Assembly (NCBI GenBank): GCA_033557685.1
Contig: JAWQRN010000001.1
Span: forward strand, 1 to 64,000
Reading direction: 5' to 3'
Length of the DNA: 64,000 bases
Source of the DNA: Sperchopsis tessellata
Lineage: Eukaryota > Arthropoda > Insecta > Coleoptera > Hydrophilidae
Both the position numbers and the translations under genes were made by a program. Of this stretch, positions 36,201 to 47,515 are shown in pieces (position 1 is the first letter of the stretch; every line of letters begins with the position of its first letter). The notes below the pieces were generated by a model. That model did no database searches. It saw nothing but the letters and a program-made list of their open reading frames with translations, and was not told the DNA's origin.

Positions 36201-39200
36201 TGCTTGCTGGTACATAGCATTAAATGAATCTGTAATAAGTAGTGATGGTCTTTGAAGCTTCTCCAATTCACACCCATTTAAATGTCGTTCTTTTTTGTGG
36301 TTGAAATCATTTGCATAAATTATGTCTTCTTCTCCAACTTTCATTATTTTCCAGATTGTGCCACCTATCATATGACCAGCAGGTAAAGGTGTAACCATTA
36401 TACCATAGCCTTTACCTAAAAATTAAAAAAATAAAATAAAACTGATAACTACACCTCCTTGCAAATTCATTTTGGATGTTGTAGCCTTCACACAAGCTCA
36501 CATAGCTTGAAAATGATATAGTTGTGGAACATATCGTTTATTTTCACACTGAGAATGATCCACAAAATAAATTTTATATTTTATTACGTACAGTTGATTT
36601 TGGAATATAGGAAATTCCCATGTAACCTAAATTCCCTAATCATTTTATAGCAAAAGGTAAATATATAATTTGTTGAGAATTTAAAACTATATCCTGTTTC
36701 GAGAAATATTAGAAAAACTACGAAAATTATAAAATTTTCTGATTACCTTGACTTATTTCGCAACTTAAAAGCAATTGTTGTTAGTTGACAAATTCAACGC
36801 ATGTACCTTCTTTTTAATACTAAACTAAGTGTCAAAAAGTTTATATACCTTAAACAATAAAGAAAATTTATTGATATTTTAAACAGTAAATAACTTATTA
36901 AATAGATAGTTAAGGTAACATGGGTATTAATACAAAACTTTAATAGCTAGAGCAACAGTCTAATGATTAATGAGATGTTCAAATAATCCTCCCACCTACG
37001 CCAATCACACAGTTCAGGTCTTACATTTGCCAATATGTATATTGATACAACTTATCATTTTTCAACTATCGAGATGGTTACACAATTTATGTTTTAAGCA
37101 ATTCCAGGGAAAAAATGAATTCCTAAGTCTGGTGAACGAGCTGTCCACTGAATTGTTCCTTCTCTGCCTATCCAGTGACCTGCAAAAGCAAAATCCATAA
37201 AGTCGTGTACTATTATGCCATTGGGCGCATGGATTTCGTCATATTATTCCCAAGAGCACGCCTAACATTATCTTGTAGCAGCTGAGGTTCCCACATTCAC
37301 AGATTGACGGTACTGACTTCGATTTTTGTTTGTTAAATGAAGGTTTTGTGTACGCAAATATCTAAAATTTTGACCATTTACCATGAGTGGAAAACAGAAT
37401 ATTAGGTAAAAAATCTCTCCAATGATTGGCCATTTCTCAAATCATTTCACAAACTGTCATATGTGGAAATTTATCATCATCAAATATTTCCTGCCGTTTG
37501 AAACTTTAAGATTGTTTATTTAACGTCGGCCTATTTCTGCTGCTATGGCCAATCACCGAAGTCAGGGATTAGGCTCCTTTACCTGAGAATTTTGCCGTAT
37601 CCTTTGTTCCAACTGGAATTGGGTTCTTTTACATGCACGTGGTTATCATTTTATTTACAATATACGGGACTTTTCCCTAATCACAAAAAGCCGACCGCCT
37701 CTGGAACTCGAACCCGAACCTGAGACCCCATGCTTAGTAGCCTAGTACTTAGCCGCTGAGCTACGAGACGGCTAAAACTTTAAGATTGAAATGGCGAAAT
37801 TTGCTTTTTTAAAATTTTATGGACAGTGAGAAATTTCTAATCTATTGATAAATTGCCTCAAGCTAAAATTTTTATTTTCTATAACCTGCATTATCACATT
37901 TAAATCATTTCGATTTTCTGTTTCCAGTATTACTTTCGGCTAATTTTGACAGCAACCTTTTTAATGCAAGATACCGAATAGTTGGTTACTATGCTGAATT
38001 ATTAATAATTTGTAAATGTCACTATTTATGTCACGCATAATCACTTTAGCAAAAAATAAGAAAAATCTATTCAGTAATATGAAATATGTACATAATAAGA
38101 TTAAACAGAATGCAGATAATACAAAACAATATTAGCAATACGAAAATTTATCATGTAAAATCCGGGTGCATACTTTGAGGGACGACGAAGAAAACAAGAC
38201 AATAAAATTTGTAAATGAGTACAGCCATTTCTACAGCTACTAAAGTGAAGGCAAGAGATGATTTAAACATTCATTATAAAAGATAAATCTGTATCAATAC
38301 AAGGTAATTTATTTTTACTAGGTGTTTCACAATGACTTTCTGTGTTTTATTTTGAACTGTTTTAACTTTAAGCTTGAGTTAATTATTTTATTGATATGGG
38401 AGCTGCACCGTCAACACTGACATCAGTGCCTCTACGTTGAGGAAATCTCAATTGCAGCACATTGAATATTATCAAGAAGTAGGCTTTAATGACCAAAGGG
38501 TTTAAATGTCAAGTGTGTGGTTCTAATATGAAGTTGACTCTTAAGCCACAAATGGGTAAAGCTGGGAATGCAAGCCTTCGGACAAGAACGCAATCCTCCA
38601 CATATCAAAGAAATCTCTCCGTAATGGTACTTGGTTCAGTAATTCTAATCTTACCATATGGGAGATGTTTATAGTAATGTATATGTGGGTGAGAAAATCT
38701 TTGCAGAAGAACATTATGCGCAAGGTAAGAATTTTGAGAAGCCTAATAGTTCACTGGTGCAAATACTGTCGAGGGGTTTGCTAAAAAATAATGACCAATC
38801 ATCGGTGGTGTTGGCCACAGAATGTGTCAATTTATAGTGGGTGTTTGGAGATATATGCCATGAAAACAAGAGTGTTTTCTACACTCTGTCAAGGATAGAA
38901 CTTCCAACACTATGCTGAAATTGATAGAGGGTAATATTTAGCTAGGAATTACAGTCTATTCTGATTGTTGAAAAGCTTGTAGCCAAGTGCAGACAATGGG
39001 GTTCCAGCATCTCACTGTGAACCACAGTCTCACATTTAAGAACCCGACTACAGGATGTCACATGAATAGCATCAAGGGTATATGTGAGTTAGAGAAAAAA
39101 CCTTCTCTTCTCATGGTATGAATGATGCCCTATTCATATCTTTTCTTCGGACCTACAAAAATAGGAGGATGCGCAAGCTGGATAACCAGCCAGATCCGTA

Positions 39201-42200
39201 TCTTGACTTTTTCGAGAATGTTGCTAGGGTTTCAAAGGTAAGATAAATTCTGGAGATTCTGCTTTTGAAAGTTATTAACAATTTCCGACCTTGAAATCCA
39301 TTAAGCTCACGTAAGAGTATTTATTTTTCATTATTGTATCCTTATTGAAATTACAATCCTAATTATATATTTCACAGCCAGTACAGAATTAACTGAGTTA
39401 GGACAAATCATGTTGAGAGATATATTTTTCAATGTTGTATCGAAAAAATCTTTCAAAACTATTAATATTATCTAGTTATTAGAACATGGGGACTAATTTT
39501 TGTGAAATTTGTTAGATTACCTAATTAAAAAATATACTACATCTAAAAAGTCACGTTGGTGCATCATTTAGATCACATTCGAATTTATATATTTGCGTTC
39601 TCTAATTTTATTAGCAATTTGTGTGGTGATAATTTGTGGTTTTTGCCAACCTGAAAAGGTAACTTTTTGATTATATTAATCTGCAACAGTAGTAAAAAAT
39701 CTTCTTTGGTTCTTTCTTATGTTGTTTACTTTTAAAATGATGGAATTTTGTATATCTTGACGTTTAGCATTTTTTTAGTTTTTTTCACTTTATCACAGTT
39801 GTGCAGACTTACCATTTAAAAACTTTTCTTTAAGAATAAGTATTACTTTATTTGTATTTGTGTGTGAACAGTGGAGCAGTAGTCACATTAACTGTTGTTA
39901 TCTAAGGTGAGTAAGATGAGAACTGCAATAAATGAATGGAATCATGTACACGAAATGCTTTCTTGTCAAGAAGTCTAGTATTGGACGCAAGTTTTTCATA
40001 GAATACTTAGTCATGAATTTTTTTTTCATTAGTGGTCTTACACTTCGTGGTAGATTTTTCAAAAAATGGCAACTACCTTGGATTAATTGGGCTACTGAGT
40101 CACTGTAACACATTCCTTGTGGAACACATACCTCTTACCTATTTGTGAAAAGCTAATTGAGCTCATGGGTCAAAAGGCAATGTCTGTCATTGTCCGTGAA
40201 ATCAAAACAAAAAAGAATGTAATGCATGTGGACCAGCTTACATAGATTACCCGCTGTGTTCAAGAATCTGGCTCTTTTAAGCAATTTATAGTCTTTACCA
40301 ATTAAATTATTAAATATAATACCAATGTTTACACACACTGGGTGAGAATTTATTTTTTTGGAAGAAAATGGTATTGCCATTAAATGCTTTCAATACGAGT
40401 GGAACGTACAATGGCGTCCAGGCTAATCTTCGCGAGAAGTGCAGTGTTGCATATTATGTACATTCAAAGCACGCAACAATCTCTCAATCTGCTTAGGAAA
40501 AGTACAGCAGGATGCTGTCCAACTTTTGTTGGCTTTTTTGATCTTCTACAGAGCCTTTATTCCTGGCTTTCTGTGTCTACCCACTGTCAGCATGTACATC
40601 GAAAACAACTATTTGGATTATCTCTTAATATGGCTTTGTTGGACCCAAGATGATAAGCTTGATATGATGCTGTAAGGGCTGTAAATAAGGCATATAAAGA
40701 GAATATATCAACATTGGACGAGTTGACAGCTGAAGAAAATCAGCCACATACAGCAGAGTTGAGGCAGAAAGATTTCTGAAGATATTTAAAAAATTGGAAA
40801 CCGTCATCTTACTGGAAACATAAATTTCGAACAAAATTCCCAGAGAAAAATTGTTGTATATCTTGTAACCACTGACAATATATATTCAGTTCTTGGTACA
40901 CTGACTGATCTCAGCAGATGATTTGAGGATTCAAATTACTTCTGTTTCTAGAACCTTCAAAAATGTCGGTGAACAACAACAGGAAGAAACACAAAGTTCC
41001 TCAAAAAATATGAATACTGAATTTGAAATGCTGTTACTTTTTGAACCAATTTTAGTATGTAGAAAGTTTTCTGAATGTTCTCTCCATGATGACGCCCAAT
41101 TGCAGTGGAGAAATTTCGTTTTCTTTTATGAGCTTCGAAAATGAAATTGTAAACTCATTATGGAATTGTCCATTGTAATCTAAGTAGTATCTGACGGATG
41201 GCACATTGAAATAAATGTATATGCAAATTATAAATAATAATCATTAAGAAAATAGCTTAAATTCACGTGTGTACACATTTTTTATACTCTTCTTTTCGGA
41301 TATTGAGTAGACCATGAAATTAAATTTTTTTTTGAAATTGAAGTTTTGTAAAATGGCATAAATTTTGAGTTTCATTTATATAGCAATTTAAATGTTTTAA
41401 GTCTATATACCATCAAACTATATTTGGTTTACTATATTAGCGTAAAATTATGTATATATGCACAGAGCATGATGATTTCTTTCTATTAAACACAGAAGCA
41501 CAGTCCGCCATAAAAGTTTTAGTCAGGGGCCCCATGTAAGCTTGATCCGCCAGCGTTGTACAGAATTCACACAAATGAAATGCAAGAATCAATGAGAAAT
41601 ACGGGGTTAGGTTCCCAGATCTATTTCATACTTCTACTCAAGTTTTACTACAAGTTCTAATATTTATATCATTTACATGAAGGAAAATAAATTAAAATAA
41701 TAAAAACACACCAAAAAGGCATTGAATTTCCAGAATCTGTATTTTTTAATAATATTGATGCAAAATTTCAAAAACACATGTTGAATATACATTTCTATAG
41801 ACCTATACTTTCAGTGAGTTTACTATGAAAAATCGTTGCATAAAAAATCAAAGCAGTGGTGTGAATGGTAAGTTACAAAATAAATATATGTACGTTAGTA
41901 CATATATAAACAACCGTCAGCTAGTTATTTTCATTCCGTGAAAATATTGGATTGCAACTATTATTTTATTTTTAAACACATTTTATATTTAAAATCTGCA
42001 AAACATTGTAACAGGCAAACTAATTATGTGTGAGTTTGATGCATACAAAAAATATAATTTTGTAAAAATTATTTGTTGTATGCCTACTGTTAATAATTAA
42101 TGCTCTGAAGATCAGCACTGTCGTAAATATGAGTTTGTACGAGGGCATATTTTTATGTAATCTAGCTACTAATTAAAAAAAGAGTGAGAATGTCAAAAAT

Positions 42201-44470
42201 GGGAATAAAGTTAATATATGAAGGTAATTTCTATTAACAATTTTGAAGCAATATATATTGGCACCATTCAATTTGTATAAGCTTTTTCATCACAATGACA
42301 TAAATCATCATTTGCCAAGTGTACATTGAAATAGCAATAATATTATAGTTAGTTATTATTAATTATAAAACCACAGAATAGACTATTCAAAATGACTAAT
42401 TGCATAAATTTGAAGGCAATATGACATAGAAATTAACATAATAGTCTTATTTATTTGATTATATGCAGTAAAAAATGGGTCGAGCCAAAACTGAACGCAA
42501 GAAATTCTTCAGGTTCAGGTTATTAAAAAATGACAGCCAAGGTTTTATAGACTTGGTGGTAAAGTTAAAACCACAAATCATTATATGGAAAAATAAGATG
42601 TGTACAAAAGGAAGCAACCAAAAGCTCTAGACAACTTAAACCGGAATTTAATCTTACTATAAGATCTTCGATAAGGCATTGTCATATTACGGTAAGTTTA
42701 AAATCTAAGCAACCAAGAAAACCTTCACAGTTTAATTTCAGACAAACTCTACACAGAATATTATCTTGTGGACAGATCAATCTAAAGTAGCATTGTTTAA
42801 TTAAAGTATTCGACAGATTGTTGAAAGATCCTCAGCGAAAAGATATTACCAAAACAATTAAAACATGGGGATTGTAGAGTGATATGGGGTTGTTTTTCTT
42901 AGTATGGTGTTGATCCAATTTATTGGATAAATGAAAATATAAATGCAGAAGTTTATGTTAGCATCCTGCACAACGTGTTACTTCCTTTTGTGGAAGAAGA
43001 AATGTCTGCAAAATGGTTACTAATGCAAGACTTCAAACCAAATCACATTTATCATATAGCTAAGAAGTGGCTGAGGAACAATAAAATTGATCTTTAGGTC
43101 TGACCTTCACAATTACGAAACCTTAATCCGAGTGAAAACTTATGGACTGACATTAAAATAACGTATATGCTATAAGCAACCCGAAGTGCAGATGAATTAT
43201 GGACATCTATACAATTATCATAGGCAGATGTTAGCGAATAGTTGACTCTACGCCACACAGATGTTATACAGAGAGGAGGTCATAGATCCAAGTATTAGAT
43301 AAATCTATTAACATATTCATTGTTGGATAGATTTTATTTATTTCTTAAATATTTTTGGGTGAGAATGCTACTTTATTGCATATTGACAATTTTTTTTCTA
43401 AAATATTACCAGGGCTGAAGTTGGGGACACCGCTGGGACCTTCCCACTAAACAATAACCTATGTGATAGTTTCATTACAACTCTTAAACACAACACAATA
43501 ATTAAGAAAAGAAAAGCAAGAGTTTTCTAAGATGGTAAAGGAGTTTTGCTTATCAAATGAATGTTTAGCAAATTCAGTTCAGCAGTTAATCAGTTTCATA
43601 GTGTTAAGGCCTCCACGTTATAGCCAAGACCTAGTACCTTCAGACTGTTTTTATTTCAAAACATAACAAGCACAAGAAGTCAAAGATGCTATTGAACAAT
43701 ATTTTAGGTTGCCTGATTTTTTCCCTGAGGATACGAGATGGTTTGAAAAAATTAAATAAGTGAAACTGTAGAAAAGTCATGTAAAAAAATAAAATTGTTA
43801 ATGTTACAGCTTTATAGATTCGTAACCAAAATACACTCATATTTTGTGAACATAATATTGTTTTCTTCTTGAAGGGATATGATTTAAATATTTTTAAACG
43901 TCTTAACTAATGTTCAACAGAAACATATATTGCACTACCAACATATTATATAGTTTAAGTTACTATTAATATATGTAACTGTTTTAAACCAAATACAAAC
44001 CTTTCAATTGGACACTTTGATTATATTTCAACTGTATAATTTTATCAAAAGCTGCATCAACATCGTCTAGTGTAAATAATGAAAATTCTTGCATATTATA
44101 GTGAGATTGGTACAAATCATACATGAACATTTGACCCATTTTGTAAACTGGAATGGTGGAGTATATAGGGCAGTTTAGTCCCAATTTTCCAACTAAATAA
44201 GGCAATGCTCCTAAATGAGTTACATCTGGATAAGATATGAGTACAGCGTCAATACTGTGAATATGCCTACAATAAAATTTCTATTATATTAAACAGTTTT
44301 GGTCAAACGTATAAATGCTACCTTTTGATCTCTTTGATAACTTCAAAATTGAATTTCTCGTCCCATCCACAATCCAGCAATATACGTACATCATCTACTT
44401 GCAATAAGTAGCAAGGGGGTGATTCATCCATGGCCCCCGAAAGAGCAGTAACTTTAATGATTGAGGTCAT
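27268..44470 (-). CDS. CPSF2: Cleavage and polyadenylation specificity factor subunit 2 (CPSF100)
   Basis: Subunit of the nuclear complex that recognises and cleaves pre-mRNA 3' ends; partner of the nuclease CPSF73. Ten exons, minus strand: 44470-44322, 44266-44001, 36415-36170, 32892-32481, 30911-30759, 30645-30368, 30273-29993, 28580-28436, 28371-28184, 27360-27268. All introns are GT-AG and the joined frame is open (2211 nt, 736 aa; human about 782). The start gives [12 protein letters not shown], as in vertebrate CPSF2. Exons 1-3 carry the metallo-beta-lactamase fold ([33 protein letters not shown]), and the position used for HxHxDH in CPSF73 reads SYPDVTHLG, degenerate as expected for this inactive paralogue. 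Exon 4 (residues about 221-357) starts the beta-CASP part ([15 protein letters not shown]). Exons 5-6 are charged linker ([11 protein letters not shown]). Exons 7-10 form the C-terminal part ([12 protein letters not shown], ending YQQYGIL). Intron 2 (7.6 kb) and intron 3 (3.3 kb) are swollen by transposons. Confidence 0.97.
28860..29110 (+). other. possible RNase H crumb in CPSF2 intron 7
   Basis: The plus-strand peptide [20 protein letters not shown] resembles the end of a LINE RNase H domain (NE.AD.LAK.G). Too short and isolated for a firm call; the rest of intron 7 shows nothing. Confidence 0.25.
30912..32480. other. CPSF2 intron 4
   Basis: Starts with an A-rich (AAAAAT)n-like run at about 30930-30962. 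No element was recognised in the rest; the plus-strand frames near 31312-31649 have no family features. Confidence 0.4.
33083..34198 (+). mobile_element. mariner relic 1 (CPSF2 intron 3)
   Basis: A perfect 19-bp inverted repeat ataggaaaattatctacct lies at 33083-33101 and, inverted, 34180-34198. Between them broken plus frames give [20 protein letters not shown] (helix-turn-helix), [40 protein letters not shown] and [15 protein letters not shown]. The first catalytic-core FWD is kept; the second Asp, normally HDNA, is HNNA. Frameshifts and stops break the N-terminal half, so it is inactive. Confidence 0.85.
34568..35571 (-). mobile_element. mariner relic 2 (CPSF2 intron 3), internally deleted
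   Basis: Ends ttgcgttggccaaaaaataa (34568) and, inverted, ttgggttggacaacaagtaa (35571) form degenerate terminal repeats flanked by TA at 34566-34567 and 35572-35573. The minus strand encodes [37 protein letters not shown], then [15 protein letters not shown] in another frame, then jumps to [20 protein letters not shown] and [20 protein letters not shown]. The segment with the first two catalytic Asp residues is deleted. Confidence 0.9.
35699..35924. mobile_element. short inverted-repeat element with hammerhead-like core
   Basis: Left end aaataaaaagcaggatgtcc ttccaca and right end, inverted, aaataaaaagcaggatgttg tccttccaca form near-identical 30-bp inverted ends about 220 bp apart. Inside, the minus strand at 35781-35746 reads cttgattatgacc, tgaat, ggtcgaaaccggtc, which resembles the hammerhead core seen at Penelope-like termini. 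Confidence 0.65.
35925..36165. other. end of CPSF2 intron 3
   Basis: AT-rich intron sequence, nothing recognised. Confidence 0.35.
37080..37490 (-). pseudogene. mariner-like transposase relic in CPSF2 intron 2
   Basis: Minus-strand fragments: [20 protein letters not shown], CECGNL, then [20 protein letters not shown] and [20 protein letters not shown]. The last part matches the transposase block FxxRWIGRxGPIxWPPRSPDLxPLDFFLW. Heavily decayed; catalytic residues cannot be assigned. Confidence 0.65.
37515..37774 (-). repeat. tRNA-derived SINE (copy A)
   Basis: On the minus strand the 5' end has an A-box-like tagctcagcggctaag and a B-box-like gggttcgagtt region, then a shared body (gttggaacaaaggatac; gtaaaagaacccaattc) and an A-rich end, cgttaaataaaca. 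Flanked by a perfect 14-bp duplication aaactttaagattg at 37501-37514 and 37775-37788. It lies in CPSF2 intron 2. Confidence 0.85.
37800..38400. other. CPSF2 intron 2 sequence
   Basis: AT-rich, nothing recognised between the SINE and the Merlin relic. Confidence 0.35.
38420..39245 (+). pseudogene. Merlin (ISXO2/IS1595-like) transposase relic
   Basis: Plus-strand pieces in order: [20 protein letters not shown] (zinc ribbon), [58 protein letters not shown]-stop-[29 protein letters not shown], then [15 protein letters not shown] and [15 protein letters not shown]. The HLTVNHS and NSIEGTW blocks are diagnostic of Merlin/ISXO2 transposases. Here the last catalytic Glu is Lys (NSIKG), and stops break the frame. 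Confidence 0.85.
39250..39845. other. CPSF2 intron 2 sequence between Merlin and hAT relics
   Basis: Nothing recognised. Confidence 0.3.
39850..41150 (+). pseudogene. ZMYM1-type hAT transposase relic (DUF4371/hAT dimerisation)
   Basis: Plus-strand fragments: [39 protein letters not shown] and HVDQLT from 39900 to 40250; [20 protein letters not shown] at about 40400; [26 protein letters not shown] and [20 protein letters not shown] (40680-40820); and a late [14 protein letters not shown] piece. The order matches ZMYM1-like hAT proteins. There are many stops and frame changes. It lies antisense within CPSF2 intron 2. Confidence 0.75.
41160..42465. other. CPSF2 intron 2 sequence with one dispersed repeat
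   Basis: Segment 41847-41920 (aatcaaagcagtggtgtgaa ... tatataaacaac) matches 9700-9765. Otherwise nothing recognised. Confidence 0.4.
42470..43310 (+). pseudogene. Tc1-like transposase relic in CPSF2 intron 2
   Basis: Starts [10 protein letters not shown] at 42476. Later pieces: [110 protein letters not shown]. Compared with the Tc1 pattern the block DLNPIENLW has lost its Asp (NLNPSENLW) and DESKF is DQSKV. Different family from the Tc1 relic at 6 kb. Confidence 0.85.
43315..43995. other. CPSF2 intron 2, part nearest exon 2
   Basis: No element recognised with confidence. Confidence 0.35.
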
Positions 44471-45434
44471 CTCGTTAAATTATAGAATTACAGTTTCAGG
44501 TTAAGTAGTTATATATACAAAACATAACCTTAATTTCTAGTTTTTATAAATACAAATTTTCAGTCACTAATTTCTATTCGGACATTTAATTATTATCCCA
44601 CATTTACGTGTGAGGCAAGATTTAATTTGGGTCCTCTTAATTGCATATTCAGGTAATTCGACTCCTGACAAATTAACGGATTTCAAGAAGCGGTATAAAA
44701 TAGTTGCCAACTGTAGATTATTTGTCAGATGTAAGTTTCTTGGATGACGTAAGATGATCACATAATGAGACCGCATTTACTAAATTACTTTACTAAGTGG
44801 GATAACTAGTGAACGAAAAATGTTCAGCTTACGATAAAAATTTTAAGAAAAACTTTTGATGATAAAACGGATCCATAAGATAGGTAAATCATGATTTCCT
44901 CTTCATTGATTACACTGCCACTTTGTTTAACTAGAAACGACTCTATAAAAAATGAATAGTGACTATGTTGAATTCCATGTAGTGCTATTTATCTTATTTT
45001 TACATTTGGGTACATCAGATACTTATCGCAACATTAAAATTTTAGGTTATAGAACTATCTGTAGGAGGAATAATGCACACATTTAAACATACAAACTTGT
45101 TTAAATAGGGGGTATCTTAAATTTAATTGAACATTGTTTTATTTCTTATTAGTAATACGACTCCATTTCAGTTTACTGGGACGTTACTTTGCTGCGACCA
45201 GAACATAACAAATCCTGGGATCTTTGTCCAATTTTCTCAATAGAGAAAGGAAATTATCTCTTGATAAAACTTTTAAAATCTGCTTGATGTACATCGTCCG
45301 ATTATGCCGTGTCTTCTGTGGTTACGAAGCAAAATCCCATATTTGACAGCTTTAGCATACCCAAAATCAGGTTTGAGGCAGATTACACAGAAGCCTATTT
45401 TTTCATAAATATGATACTCCATAGAGACTTGAAA
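44471..45434. other. upstream of CPSF2
   Basis: Start of the head-to-head gap. No TATA-type promoter or coding segment could be supported; the CPSF2 promoter should lie just above 44470. Confidence 0.4.
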
Positions 45435-45446
45435 GTTGAAACAGTA

Positions 45447-45762
45447 TTGTTTGTTTGTTTATTTAACGTCGGTCTCTTTCAGCTGCTATGGCCAACCACC
45501 GAAGCCAGGGATCAGGCTCCCACACCTGGAAATTTTGACGCATCCAGTGTTCCAACTGGTATTAGGTTCTTTTACGTGCACGTGGTATTCATTTACCTAC
45601 AACCTACAATACACGGAACCCACAGTTTTACGTGCCTCCCGGAAGACGAGTACCACAAAGACTTTTCCCTAATCACAAAAAAAACCGACAGCTTCTGAGT
45701 CTCGAACCCGAGACTCTACACTTAGTAGCCTAGTACTTAGCCACTGAGCTAACGAGATGGCT
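45447..45762 (-). repeat. tRNA-derived SINE (copy B)
   Basis: Minus strand, 5' to 3': agccatctcgttagctcagt (A box tagctcagtgg), cgggttcgagactc (B box), a body with gtaaaagaacctaatacc and ccagttggaacactggatg, and an AAAC-rich tail cgttaaataaacaaacaaac. The 12-bp target duplication gttgaaacagta (45435-45446) and gttgagacagta (45763-45774) differs at one base. Same family as 37515-37774, with about 55 bp of extra body. The plus-strand frame 45309-45698 overlaps it and is not a gene. Confidence 0.9.
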
Positions 45763-45774
45763 GTTGAGACAGTA

Positions 45775-46275
45775 GAAGAAAACGTCAAAGCTAATGCTAC
45801 GACCTTGTATCTCGGCATAGAGGATCATCCAAACCCCCTCGTAAGTAGCTTTGGGTCATACAACCCGCTGTAGATACGTCATAAACATCCCCTAGCACTA
45901 TTTCTACACCGCTAAAAACCTTTTTACTCCAAATTTCATAAATTATGGCCACCCATTTCCGTTCAAACTTTTACAAAAATACATTACAACTAAATTTACA
46001 CAAACATTTACTTCAAGTGTCAAAGTTTTTGTAATAACTGTCAATCTTATAAAATGTGATTCCAGGAATGCTATTGAGGCATAAAAATATTTCCCATTAG
46101 CGATTAAAAACAAAGTGGTTGATCTCTGGAGAGTAGAAGTGCAACCCTCAGATAGTGGATAGGGTTCAATTGTTACATCTGTTTAGTGTGAATTTTGCAA
46201 TGGATGGAACGACATAAAAGCAAATAATAGCTCATGTGGAACTTAAAAACGTAGCAAGGAAGGGAAATAAATATA
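45775..46275. other. head-to-head gap, unassigned
   Basis: No homology recognised. Confidence 0.3.
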
Positions 46276-46279
46276 TTCT

Positions 46280-46445
46280 TCGGTGCCTCAGTGTGACAGT
46301 AAAGCAACTGGTGGATTTTCTTTCCATTTATTTCCCAAGGGCAAAGCCAAACGAAAAGTATGGTTACATACTTGAAAATTAGGAAGAAAGTATCAAAAAC
46401 AATGATCTTGTGTGGAGAACTTTTCAAACCTGATGATTTTTTCTA
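46280..46445 (+). pseudogene. THAP zinc-finger fragment
   Basis: VPQCDSKATGGFSFHLFPKG, then KAKRKVWLHT, a frameshift, and KVSKTMILCGELFKPDDFF. This follows the THAP pattern (C..C, FP, W, C..HF.PxDF), but the last zinc His is Glu (CGELF for CSxHF) and the first Cys pair is incomplete. It may come from a P-type transposon or a dead host gene. Confidence 0.65.
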
Positions 46446-46935
46446 TTTTGTTGAAATTGGAATCAATTGGCAAAGATCACGTACTGAGAGGATTGAAATT
46501 CACATACAATTCACACTTATGAGCTTTGTGATTCTCCGTAGTTGCTTACGATTGAAAAATAAATTTTAAAAATAAGTATAATTATAAATTTTAGTTATAA
46601 TGTAAATATATTAAACTATGAAAATTGTTAAAATTCTCTTCTACTTATTAAAATAGCGCCTGTTATCGCACCCCCCGCTTGAAATGTCGCGACCCGCTGT
46701 GGGGCGTACCTCGTAATTCGCGTTGATTCACTAATACCGTCGTGGTTCATTAAATGCATTAGTATAAAATAATTTACTGGAATTTGTTTAAATGGTAATA
46801 ACTCTTTTTGCCGTTTTGTGACATTTTAAGTTTTCGAAGTTTATTGAAAGTAAATCACTGATACAGTCTATTTTTGTTTTCTTCAGTTCTTCCACGAGAT
46901 AACTGTATGTTGGCTTTTCTTCTTACAACGTTTCG
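46446..46935. other. head-to-head gap, unassigned
   Basis: GC-richer patch at 46665-46715 (cgcgacccgctgtggggcgt) resembles a hAT subterminal sequence; otherwise nothing seen. Confidence 0.3.
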
Positions 46936-46939
46936 TCTG

Positions 46940-47075
46940 CCATTGCAGGAGATACTATCAAGATACGTAGCTCTCAAAAGTGCTAAGTATCGTCAGACGA
47001 TACCAATCCAGAGGTGGACCACAATCGACTAACACCTGGAAAACCTGATATTTACTGTGTCTTGAAAGCCTATGT
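46940..47075 (+). repeat. dispersed repeat fragment (copy 4)
   Basis: Contains an inverted subunit gtagctctcaaaagtgctaa and the tail acacctggaaaacctgatat followed by ttactgtg, as in the copies at 25979 and 52241. It sits about 440 bp upstream of the MYG1 start. Confidence 0.55.
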
Positions 47076-47515
47076 GTACAGTATATTCTAGTTTTGTTAC
47101 TGTAGATGTAGAAATATGTTGGTAGTCTCTTATTATTCTAATATTAGATTTCCCCGATGTACAAACGGTGTTCACTACACAGAATAGCTACTCTACCTTA
47201 GAAAAGGTTTTATATGCACGTAAGGCATGAAGCCTACTGGTACATGTCATCAAATTTAGTTACTCACTAGTAGTAGCTATTCTGTGGTTACTCACACGAA
47301 GTAGGTATTCTTTGTGCTATTTCGTACTGTACATTTCTGATGGTTAATTGAATGGTTTTAAACATTGTATACAGTATTTGTAGCTACATTACAAAAAGTG
47401 TAAAATATTTTTTGAACAATGGAAAAGTGTTCTGTTTTAAAATTATGTAATTCAAATAGTATATTTATCAGCCGTTTTTTTTTTTGAGGTTAGATTACTA
47501 AATGAACCATTCAGC

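Noticed and set aside
44567..44776. 69-residue minus-strand frame just upstream of CPSF2
   Set aside because: It lies above the CPSF2 start, is not in a splice arrangement with exon 1, and resembles nothing.
45309..45698. 129-residue plus-strand frame
   Set aside because: Mostly the reverse strand of a tRNA-derived SINE; no coding signal.
45690..45762. A free-standing tRNA gene
   Set aside because: The A and B boxes are there, but they head a 316-bp unit with target duplications that occurs twice, so it is a SINE.
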